Below are positions 12,229 through 31,900 of a stretch of DNA of 64,000 nt, piece by piece. The translations under genes were made by a program, and so were the position numbers. How positions within the stretch are numbered: the stretch's first letter is position 1; each line of letters opens with the position of its first letter. Source of the stretch: Valencia hispanica. Taxonomy: Eukaryota > Chordata > Actinopteri > Cyprinodontiformes > Valenciidae. The notes beneath the pieces were generated by a model. It saw only the letters and a program-made list of their open reading frames with translations, did not search any database and was not told the origin of the DNA. The stretch is from NCBI GenBank assembly GCA_963556495.2, contig OY747721.1, forward strand, positions 7,259,649 through 7,323,648, given 5' to 3'.

Positions 12229-13168
12229 TTAAAGTGGAACTGAACCCCCTGAAAAGGCATAACCCCGCCCCCAGACATAAAAAAAATTAATAAAAAAAAA
12301 AAAATTCTACAAAGTGGGCGGTGCCAGGAAGAACAGAGGGGTGTGGCCAAGTGTTGAGGAAAAGCGGAGGTGTGTTCAGGAGGACAGTGACAGCTCGCTT
12401 AATGTGACACTGAAACATGGACAGTGACCAAAGCGACGTTGGCAGTTTTGCGACTGACTGATCTGATCAACATTCATCTGTTTTGAACGTTAGCCTATGT
12501 TAGCATTAGAGTTTGCATTAGCACCGAGCTCGGCGCCCTGAACCAGCGGATCTCCTCTGTCGTCACCGGAGATATAGGAGTAGAGGGAGGCTTTATGGAG
12601 CCCAGCGGCCGCGAGCCGTATCAATTCGAGCCGCTGGCTCGGGGCGCTGCCAGAGGCTGGCGCTGCTGCTGAGGGAGAGAGAGACCGGATGGGTCCGGTC
12701 TCTGAGTGGTGATGCTAACATAGGCTAACGTTACCCCTAACCCATAGGGTAACGTTCAAAATAGTATGTTAGCTATGCTAACTAAGTGCTAATGGGATAA
12801 TAATGGTAACCTGAAAAACGCAATCCCACTCCAAACTCGCCACGGGCCCGGTATGTCTGATAGTTTTATACCCAAACCCACGGGGCGTGTCTGTGAGACC
12901 ATGGCTGCTGTGACGCAGTCAATGCCTGTGACGTAAAGATGTACCGCTCTCCACCAATCACAAAATTCAAATGCAGTAGCCACCGTTCAACCCTAAGATG
13001 GCAGCACTGAGACGTTTTTAGACCAGAAAGTGTAGAATTAAACAAGTTTACACCAAAATGTAAAAAAATCCCCAGAAACTGAAAGATTGCATTGGTAAAG
13101 ACCCATTTATACAGTTTAGAAGCAAAAAAAAAAAAAAAAAAGTTGCTTTGGGGTTTAGTTACACTTTA
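12229..13168. mobile_element. Non-autonomous element with inverted ends
   Basis: The left end TTAAAGTGGAACTGAACCCC (12229) and the reverse complement of the right end (TTTAAAGTGTAACTAAACCC, reading back from about 13168) match. This gives terminal inverted repeats bounding about 940 bp. The interior has a GC-rich core (12400-12720) and no transposase frame, so it is a MITE-like element. The superfamily is not assigned. Confidence 0.6.
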
Positions 13169-13307
13169 AAAACAAACAATGTTTTAAGAGCAAGAAAAAG
13201 GAAGATTTCGGTGTAGAAAACAAAACTTCCAGTTTTCATTTTTTTAGATTAAATATATAATTATAAAAATATTTGATTTCAGCATTAAATAGAATGAGTG
13301 TTTGAGG

Positions 13308-13309
<2 letters not shown>

Positions 13310-13352
<43 letters not shown>
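13310..13352. repeat. (AT)n microsatellite
   Basis: About 21 uninterrupted AT units. Confidence 0.95.
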
Positions 13353-13355
<3 letters not shown>

Positions 13356-13499
13356 TTATATTTTTAGCAGCATCTTTACAAATTTGGTTTCAACTATGTT
13401 TTTTTGTGTGTGCAAACTGTTTTTTTTTATTGAATAATAAAGAAACAAAATAAACTCCATATACTTCACCTTGTCAGGCAGGTCTTATTTAAGTGATTT

Positions 13500-13680
13500 T
13501 TTAAAATAGAGAACAGGTGTGGTAGTAATCAGGCCTGGGTGTGGCAAGAGAATTTGAACTCGGGTATGATGAACCACTAAGTTATGTTTTACCAGGGCGG
13601 AGGAAATCACTTTGTCACACAGAAGCCATTGGAGGTTTGGATTTTCTTTTCTCCCTTAATTATAAAAACCTTCATTTAAA
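13500..13680. mobile_element. MITE end fragment
   Basis: The segment GGTGTGGTAGTAATCAGGCC TGGGTGTGG ... corresponds to GGTGTGGTACTAACCAGGCC TGGCTGTGT at 59385-59420, and both are followed by a 'gg..gaaatcactttgtcacac'/'cgattactttttcacat' type end. It is a truncated copy of the same non-autonomous family as 58740-59640. Confidence 0.6.
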
Positions 13681-13872
13681 AACTCCCTTTTGTGTTTATT
13701 TGTGTTGCCTTTGACTAATCTTTAAATTTGCTTGATGATCTAAAACTTAAGTGTGACAAACATGCAAAACAAATATATATATATAAATAAATTTTCACAC
13801 CACCGTATAACTGATTATTAACACAGACAAGGACGTAAAGAAGGAGGAGGACACAGCAGCTCAGATTCTCGG

Positions 13873-13878
13873 TTTATT
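13873..13878 (-). terminator. Poly(A) signal of phosphatase gene
   Basis: AATAAA on the minus strand, about 745 nt downstream of the phosphatase stop codon. It is followed 30-50 nt later by a U/GU-rich stretch (CCTTGTCTGTGTTAAT, minus, about 13820-13840), the expected arrangement for cleavage near 13850. Confidence 0.6.
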
Positions 13879-14013
13879 GGTCAACTCGATGAAAGACTAC
13901 AAAACGAATTCACAAAAAATCTCTTTCAAGTAATCAAATCTGTACAAACCTAAACTGTATGGGGGTTTTTACAGCTCTGGCTCATATGAATCTGACAAGT
14001 CATTTGTGTTTGC

Positions 14014-14133
14014 CTGTGTGTGTGTGTGTGTGTGTGTGTGTAAGCCTGGTCTTGCTGGGAAATGATGCAACTCCTCCTCGTTTTGAGATAATGAGACATT
14101 ACAGCAAACTAGGCGACACACACACACACACAC
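14014..14133. repeat. Paired GT and CA microsatellites in the 3' UTR
   Basis: A (GT)n tract at 14014-14041 and a (CA)n tract at 14116-14133 lie in opposite sense 75 bp apart. In the phosphatase transcript (minus) this gives a UG tract followed by a longer CA tract, which could pair into a stem of about 18 bp. Confidence 0.85.
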
Positions 14134-14621
14134 GTGTTTGAGATTTTACAGTACAGAAACAGGGAAAACAAAACACGCCTCCCCCTCTTACTCTCTACAA
14201 GTAAGAGCGGATCCTGCAGGCAGAGTTTGGCTGCCAACACCGCGGTGAGAGCAACCTGCCGCAGTCTCCCAAAACCCTGCGATTTCAGTCTGATTACCAT
14301 GGAGACCGACGCTGTGGTTTCAACGTGGTCAGAGTGGTCAGAGCAAAGGGGGGGAAACTATAAACCTTTCAATAATTTTGCAAAAATGTACATGTGATTT
14401 TAATGCTCACCTGCAGACGAGACAAGTTTATAGTCCGCGCACGCACGCACCCACTCAGACAATTCATTACATTAAATGTTTTAAGAAGTTACAGATAAAA
14501 AAGGGGGGGAAAAAAAGCCCTGGGTATAGGTTTGATTTCTGGCTGTTTGGTGAAAGAAAAGAGAAGAGAGGTAGAGAGGGCAGGAGGGATGGGCTAGAGG
14601 TCAAAAAGCAAACTACTGCTG

Positions 14622-24486
<9,865 letters not shown>

Positions 24487-25135
24487 TTTCTTAACCCTAT
24501 ATTTGGATCTTTAAGTAATCGATCAAATGAAGATGCGGAGGCTTAAAGCGGCTACCGAGTTGCCGTTAGCTCAACCACTTTAATCGGCTATCGTTAGCGC
24601 GCTAGCTCACTAACCTTGGGGAATAATTGTCAACCTCAAAGTCTGAGGCGGGGAACTGAATTAATGAGAATGTGGTGGCTGACATGTGCTGCAAAAATCA
24701 CGAATTGTCAACAGTTTTTCAGCAAATACCCAAATTAGCTTCTAAATGGCCGTATTTTCCCGAGACAACCCCGTTTATGCCGCAGCTACTAGCACCATGC
24801 CATCGACAAAAAAAAAAGGCTAGCCGAGTGTTAGCTGAAAGCGACAGTGAGCGGAAGTGGTAACACTGTTATTGCGCTGCGATTGGCTAGTTTTAGCACG
24901 TAGGCGGTATTTAAGGGCGTCCATCTTCTCTTGGATTGGCTGTATTTAAAGTACGTCAGTATTTGGTTATCTTAAAGTTACACTGGGGGAAAAAAAAAGA
25001 GTAGTCGTTCTCGGTGATACGGCATACTGTTGTATCATACAATCAAGACAACATTTTTGACGAATTACTTTTTGATCATTTTATAACTTTTAAGCAACGG
25101 CATTCATTTAGATCTAACCGGTAATTATATTAGTT
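24487..25135. promoter_or_regulatory. Phosphatase upstream region
   Basis: The 5' flank and presumed promoter of the phosphatase, whose ATG is at 24486. The only notable motif is GTTAGCGCGCTAG (about 24593), which matches GTTAGCGAGCTAG just inside pelo intron 1 (about 28963) with one difference. No TATA box is obvious. The transcription start was not determined. Confidence 0.35.
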
Positions 25136-25639
25136 GTAATTGAAGACACTCTTGTAAGACGATACAATTACTGTGTAATTATAGAAAACTGCGCCATACT
25201 CTAAACGTTTACTTTATTTGTATTATTATGAAGTATGACTACTTTTTCTTTGTTTTCTTTGTCTTATTTGTTTTTAAATATTTACAGGGTCTTGCCCCAT
25301 GATATCTGTAACCTGTTAATAAAGACTAAAGTTACTTACTTAATTAACTAATATTATAAATATATATATATATAAGTTCGAAAAGTTACTTAGAAAAGTT
25401 ACTCACAGTAGAAATTTTACTCAAGAAAAAGCCATGCCATCTTTTTTGCAACAATAAAAACTTGATCAAAGTGCTTTACACAGGGTAAAAATAAAATAAA
25501 TAAAAATACAGAGATTCACTGTGGTACAACTGCAGTGTATAAATTGACAAATAAAGCTAGACGTGCTCATTAAATCATAAAATATCAAAACACAATAAAA
25601 CCACAATAAAACCATAGAAAACAAATTAAAAAGCTCTCA

Positions 25640-25764
25640 TGCTGAGTTGAACGCCAAACTAAAAAAGTGGGTTGAGAGGGGGGAATCTTCCTTTAAAAGC
25701 TCTGATAAACATCGTGGGGCAAGACCCTGTAAATATTCAAAAAGAAATAAGACGGGGGAGCACA
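25640..25764 (-). pseudogene. LINE C-terminal fragment, inverted pair with 25262-25310
   Basis: The minus frame reads FLFEYLQGLAPRCLSELLK, a typical C-terminal stretch of a LINE reverse transcriptase. The plus strand at 25283-25307 has the same YLQGLAP coding in opposite orientation (AAATATTTACAGGGTCTTGC CCCA). Both are short relics. This fragment also supplies the first ~40 codons of the large open frame that runs into the L2 copy. Confidence 0.6.
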
Positions 25765-27465
25765 GTCTGGACAGAGCCAATGAACTGAACACATTCTTCA
25801 ACAGGTTCAGTTCAGGAACTAGCTCAGCATCCCCCTCTCCTGTTCCCAGCCAAACAGACATCCCACTCTCCTCTGATCAACAGCTTTCCTGTTACACCTC
25901 GGATGTTTTATCCTTCACCTCAGCCATGGACTCTTCTGATCCCACAAGTTTGACTTCAACCAAGTCAGGAAATGCTGCTACCCCCTTTGCCTCCCCCTCC
26001 CACTTCTCTGTCTCCAAAAGTCAGGTGAAGAGGCAGCTGGAGAAACTGAACCGGAACAAGGCTGCAGGTCCAGATGGTGTCAGCCCCAGAGTGCTGAAGG
26101 CCTGTGCAGAGCAGCTCTGTGGGATTCTGCAGCACCTATTCAACCTTAGCCTAACTCAGGAGAAGGTTCCAGTGTTGTTGAAGACATCCTGCCTTGTTCC
26201 AGTACCGAACAGAAATCACCCATCAGTCATCAATGACTATAGACCTGTTGCCCTGACATCCCACATCATGAAGGTCCTGGAGAGACTCCTGTTGGCACCC
26301 CTGAGTAAGCAAACAAGAACGTATCAGGACCCACTGCAGTTTGCTTATCGCCGTGGAGTTGGAGTTGAAGATGCCATCATCCACCTACTTCAACCAACCC
26401 ACCATCATCTGGACAAAGCAGGCAGCACTGTGAGGATCATGTTCTTTGATTTCTCTAGTGCATTTAACACAATTCAGCCTGATTTGCTTTGTCAGAAACT
26501 TCTGAAGACACAGGTGGAGCCCTCAACAATCGCCTGGATCAATGACTACCTGACAAACAGACCACAATTTGTGAGACTGAAGAATTGTGTGTCAAACCAG
26601 GTGGTCAGCAGCACAGGAGCACCACAAGGGACCGTACTCTCACCATTCCTTTTCACTCTGTACACCTCAGACTTCCAGTACAAATCAGAGACCTGTCATC
26701 TGCAGAAATACTCAGATGACTCTGCAATTGTCGGGTGTATCAGAGATGGACAAGAAGCTGAATACAGAGAGCTGGTGGACCGCTTTGTGACATGGTGTGG
26801 AAACAATCGTCTCACCTTGAATGTGAACAAAACAAAGGAGATGATTGTAGATTTCAGAAGAAAGAAGGATAAGTCAAACACTGTTTCCATCATGGGAGAA
26901 GAAGTGGAGGTGGTTGAGGGATATAAATACCTCGGAGTTCACCTTGACAACAGACTGGATTGGAGGCGCAACAGTGAAACCGTCTACAAGAAGGGACAGA
27001 GCAGACTGTACTTCTTGAGGAAGCTTAGGTCCTTCAAGGTTTGCAGCAAGATGCTGCAGATCTTCTACAAGTCTGTTGTGGAGAGTGTAATCTCTTCAGC
27101 CGTCATCTGTTGGGGTAGCAGCATCAGAGCCAGGGATTTAAAAAGGCTTAACAACCTGATAAAGAAGGCTGGTTCTGTTCTTGGGACAACTGTGGAACAT
27201 CTGGAGATGATAATGCATAGAAGGATTCTTCATAAAATCAAAAACATTATGGACAACCCTGAGCATCCTCTTCATGAGACTGTCGTACAACAACAGAGTG
27301 TCTTCAGTCGGAGGCTTCTTCAGTTTCGCTGCAATACAGACCGCTACAGGAAATCCTTCCTGCCCACAGCCATCATCATCTATAACAACTCCTTAAAGAA
27401 TTAATTATATGAGCTACAACACTTAATTTCCCTCTAGGATCAATAAAGTATTTTTGAATTTGAAT
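25765..27465 (+). mobile_element. L2-like (CR1/L2 clade) LINE, 5'-truncated, intact RT
   Basis: An open frame of 585 codons (25647-27404) is readable; L2 homology starts at about residue 40 (SLDRANELNTFFNRF). It holds an intact reverse transcriptase: KAAGPDGVSPRVLKA (fingers), FFDFSSAFNTI (motif A), STGAPQGTVLSPFLF (motif B) and YSDDSAIVG (motif C), then the C-terminal RRLLQFRCNTDRYR. The endonuclease domain is absent, so it is not autonomous. The 3' end is TTAATTTCCCTCTAGGATCA ATAAAGTATTTTTGAA. About 97% identical in protein to the copy ending at 48525, so recent. Clade name is from motif memory. Confidence 0.85.
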
Positions 27466-27609
27466 GTGAGCTACTACCACAAAGAAATGCAAAAAAAAAA
27501 CACACACAAAAAAACAATGAAAACAAAGAATAAGTAGTCATACTTTATAATAATACAAATAAAGTATGGTGTACTTTTCTATAATTACACACAAATTGTA
27601 TAGTCTTAC

Positions 27610-27740
27610 AAGAGTGTCTTCAGTCAGAGGCTTCTTCACGCCGCTGTAATATAGACCTGCCTGCCCACAGCCAGCATCTACAACAACTCTTTGAAGAACC
27701 TTGGATAATATCAGTTACATTTAATTTCCCTTAGGGATTA
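27610..27740 (+). repeat. L2 3'-end fragment
   Basis: AGTGTCTTCAGTCAGAGGCT TCTTC ... TTTAATTTCCCTTAGGGATT. A short separate L2 tail directly abutting the right inverted arm. Confidence 0.6.
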
Positions 27741-27939
27741 ACAGAGATTCACTGTGGTAGACATTAACAAAGTCATTTATAATTTAAAATTTAATTTGTA
27801 TTAATTTGTATATGTTCTAGAATGGGACCGCTCATGGTGGCAGCCTTTTGAAATAGCTCTGTTATGTTAGTTCTCATTTGTTAATTTTCTGGTGCAAGTT
27901 TCCACAATAAAAATAAGGGCAGAATGTTAAGATACCTGC

Positions 27940-28645
27940 TTTGAAAAGCAACTATGGAACTGCGCCGCTCAAGGCTACTTAACAGAGTAGCTCTGTTACT
28001 TCTGTTCTGATTTTTTCCCCCATTTTTTAAAACTGTTATTCCTCCATTTCTGTGAACAAAATTATTTTTTGGACAACTTTTCTCTCTTGTTTTGAATGCT
28101 GTCCAGCTGGAAGGATTTTTGTTGATATTTTTTTTTTTGCTTTTGGACATTTGTTATGATGCATAACCATGGCAACAAGGTGGTTTACAACTAGGAGCAG
28201 CTGATTAACATCACGAAAGCTCAAATAATAGCACAACTGCATCCACAAAACCCTGATGAGTTGAAAAGTAGAAGCCAAGGATCCAGAGCAGGAGCAAAGC
28301 GAAGAGAGAAAAGGAGGAAGTTCAAACCATCTCCATCAATCTTAATGGGCAATGTGAGGTCGTTGCAAAACAGGTTGGATAATGAGGACCCTCTGGAGAT
28401 TAGTCTACAAAAAAGGATTCTTCATGAAATGAATATTTATGGACAACCCTGAGTATCCTCTACATCAGACTGTCATTTAACTACAGAGCGTCTTCAGTCA
28501 GAGGCTTCTTCAGATCTGCAGAGCGCTACAGATTATCCCTCTCCACGGCCATCAGCATCTACAAAAAAATCTTTGAAGAAACTTTGATAAAATGTAACAA
28601 CAACATTTAATTTCCCTTTGGGATTAGTAAAGTAATTTTGAATTG
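27940..28645 (+). mobile_element. L2 copy lacking endonuclease and RT
   Basis: The 5' region (TGGAACTGCGCCGCTCAAGG ... ATGATGCATAACCATGGCAA) leads into the start of the endonuclease (MGNVRSLQNRLDNED), then jumps at about 28405 to the polymerase C-terminus (RILHEMNIYGQP) and 3' tail (TTTAATTTCCCTTTGGGATT AG). The deletion junction differs from that of the 5.3 and 23.4 kb copies. Confidence 0.75.
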
Positions 28646-28910
28646 AATAGAATGTGTACTTATTATATGATAATTTGGCTTGCTATAGACTCGCCCACGG
28701 AAGTGACCGACATGGAACGACGTATTTTCTCGTGACGCAATGCCTCAGCGCCTGGCAACATGAACTGAGTGATTCATTCTAAAGTTAAGACATGGCTTCT
28801 TCTTAGTTTGCGCTGTTATTAGTATAAAAATGCATCTAACTTGGTTGAACGCGAACCTGTGTAGTTCAGGCTGACACTCCTCTTTGTGTTTTTTTTATTA
28901 TCGTCCCACC
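28646..28910 (+). promoter_or_regulatory. pelo upstream region
   Basis: About 265 bp between the L2 tail and the pelo ATG. It includes a pyrimidine-rich CTCCTCTTTGTG-T-run just before ATTATCGTCCCACC-ATG. No TATA box is evident. The L2 remnant therefore lies within a few hundred bp of the likely transcription start. Confidence 0.4.
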
Positions 28911-31900
28911 ATGAAGTTGCTCAATAAGGATATTGAGAAAGATAATGCCGGGTGAGTGCTAACGTTAGCGAGCTAGAAAAGCATGCTATTTGGTAAATGT
29001 GTCAGCGGAGACGTTTAAGCTGCATTAACTCCTGCATTCAGTTGTGTAGATAAAGTATAAATAAAAACATTACTAAGGTGTTTCAAGATACTGGTGTAGA
29101 TTCAACTTTTCTATGACTAAGCATAAAATTAAAACGACTAAATAGCAACGTTTGTGCTATAATTTATGGATGCCATAATTACTGTATCAGCATGGATTGT
29201 TTAAAGCTTCCTCGTTTCCCCAGATACTATCCTATTATTAGCATAGTTTAAATTTAAATGCCAATTAACTAAATTATGTGTTCACCCTTTCTCAGTCAGG
29301 TGACTCTGATGCCAGAGGAGGCGGAGGACATGTGGCACACCTACAACCTGCTCCAAGTGGGGGACAGCTTGAGAGCCTCAACCATCCGGTAACCATCAAC
29401 GTCCTTAAAATCAGGATCAAGTTCAAACTATCTTAGGGCTCCACATCCATCCATTATCCAAGCAGATGTGTCAAAAGTATTCGCATTCAATACTCGAGTA
29501 GAAGTATAGGTGCTAAGGTTTAAAAAGACTTCTGTAGACATTAAGGTATCAAGTCAAGTTTTGTTTACTCAAGTAAAAGTAAAAAAGTACTGGATTCAAA
29601 ACTACTTAAAGTATAAAAGTAATGTAATTTAAAAAAATGACATTAAAGAAAAAAGCTTAAGCCCCCCCCCCCCCCCCCCCCAAAAAAAAAGGGCCATGAT
29701 TATTATAATGTTATATAAAAAAATTTGATTTTGAAACATTTGGGATACACTAGGCTGCCTGTTTCAGCTGCATATGTCTATTAAAATGTATTAATTTTAG
29801 TGCAATGCAATTACATTAAAGAACCATATGTGGAGTACTGAGCATTAATAATTGTTTCATGGAGTGGAAGATATGATGAATACTTGCCTATATTGTAATG
29901 CTGCATTTGCCTGAGTCTGTACTACCGACATGTTGAACTCAGCAACATATGTCTGCTTTGTCCTGGCTGGACTGTGAAGTAGTTTGTGTGTATATAAATT
30001 AAGAATAGTATCACCAAAACCTCAGGTTGGGAACCACTGTTCTAGAGGCTGAATTCGTGCTGACGCACTGGAGACTGGAACTAAAAGCTCCACTTCAGCC
30101 AAAGTTTTGAAATCGGGGAACATTTCTCTGATTGAAGTGATCCGAAGCAGGAAAGACTCTCTGAACCCAGCTTCATATCTCTTCAGCAGCAGAAAATGTC
30201 ATAGCATGCGCTCCCTTTGGTACGGGTGTTTGGCACAACACCGGGTTCTTTGAAGTGCGTCTTTAACCAGCCACACCGGTAACAGTCGCATTCCAAAGCC
30301 TCCCGGTCTGAGATGATGCTCAGATTGCTTTATGGGAATCTTCCTATTATTGATTTATTGATTCAGTTACTTGTACTCAGCGCTTTAACTCCAACCTAAA
30401 AATGTCAGTGCGTCTGCACCAAATGGTCAGGGCTGTGAACCCCCCCCCCCTCAGGCCGGGATTTGAAGTCAGAACCTCTTTTCAGCAAGGCCACAGTGCC
30501 ACCAATTGCTCCCACCAAGGGCTACGTTACACATCACAAATTTATTATTATCGCAATATCACGAAACGCAGGATGCATATGATGAACTGATTGGGTTGCA
30601 AAGTGTTAATTATTTAAGTACCATGCATTCAGGCCCTGTTTGTCTGAGCAGAAGAAGTTTTAAAAGATAAAGGGGTGGTGTTTTTCTAGGCTAGCTTTTC
30701 TTTTTTGTTGAGATCAAAATACTGAATTAAATTTTTTTTCTCATAGAATTTCAGAGAAACAGAACCTGTCTGACAGCATCGCATAGTTTCAGAGATCCTA
30801 AAAAAGCAACACATCATGGCCTGATCTATATAACTTCAAGGACAGATGAGAAACAAAGTCACTGACAAGTATCGGTCCGGAAAGGATTATGATTATCAAG
30901 AGAACCGCAGAGAGAGCCATTTTCCACAAATAGAGAAAACAATGTGGTGGTAGTGTGATGGTCTGGGGGCTGCTTTGTTGCTTGGACAGCTTGACTTGGT
31001 TGTTGGGACCATGGAAGTCAAAGTCTGGACTTAAATCCAAGTGGGATCTACTGCAGGACCTTGAAAACCCCATCAAAGTGACTTGATGGAAACAAACACT
31101 GCAGAGCAGAGTGTTGCCTCCTCAGTGATGTTAAAGACTCGTCTCCGGTTATCAGAAACCTCTCATGGCAGCCACTAAGAACCAGTTATTAGCTGTAGTG
31201 GTCAACTACTTTTGTTTTGGATACCTTTTTTTTTCTTCAGAAACTAAATAATAATTTAAAAACTGCTTTTTGTGTTTAGGTCAAGTCTGTTTGATGGTCT
31301 GAGAAAAATATTTTAATCCTTGGTCGGCTGGTTTTCTCAAGTCTCTGTTTTTATGGTTGTTTTCTTTCATGGTTGAGAGATACAATATCTTAAAATCAGA
31401 AAAAATACATAAAGGGTATAATCTGATTTGCATGTCTTGTTGTTCGTCATCCATTTTGACTCTGAATGGTTTTTACCACACTGTTCTTTACAGAAAGTAC
31501 CTGAATCCTTTAGGTCAGTCTGGGGTCCCCGACTGGGGGTCACAGATCATCAAGTCTGGATTCTGGAGATGCAACAGAAGCATATGCATGCTATTGATGT
31601 AAGAATAGATAAAAAGCAGTAATAGCACATGGACAAAAGCAATATATTGTCTGTCTGGACGTCAGGTCAGCAAGCTCTATAATCCGAAGACCAATTTTTG
31701 CTCTCAGTCCAGATAAATAAAACTCATTTAAAATGTGGACAACATTACCTTTTTATATATATATTTGAATAAACATCTTCTGTAGAAGAACCTCAATTTT
31801 ATTTCTGTTTTTAACTTTTGCAGAAAGAGGATGGATCCATTATCTTCTTAGGGATGTTGGTATTTTTGGAAAATTATAGTTTTTAAAAAGCACATAGTTT

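Larger units (their letters stand above)
25140..27615. repeat. Inverted-repeat arms flanking an L2 insertion
   Basis: 25141-25262 (AGACACTCTTGTAAGACGAT ... AGTATGACTACTTTTTCTTT) reappears inverted at about 27490-27615 (reading back: AGACACTCTTGTAAGACTAT ... AGTATGACTACTTATTCTTT). The arms are about 120 bp, with a 12-bp indel and a few substitutions. Between them lie fragments of another LINE and the 25765-27465 L2 copy. Confidence 0.75.

Noticed and set aside
25647..27404. 585-aa frame as a host gene
   Set aside because: It is a LINE polymerase; its first ~40 codons come from an unrelated, antisense LINE fragment, and the endonuclease is missing.
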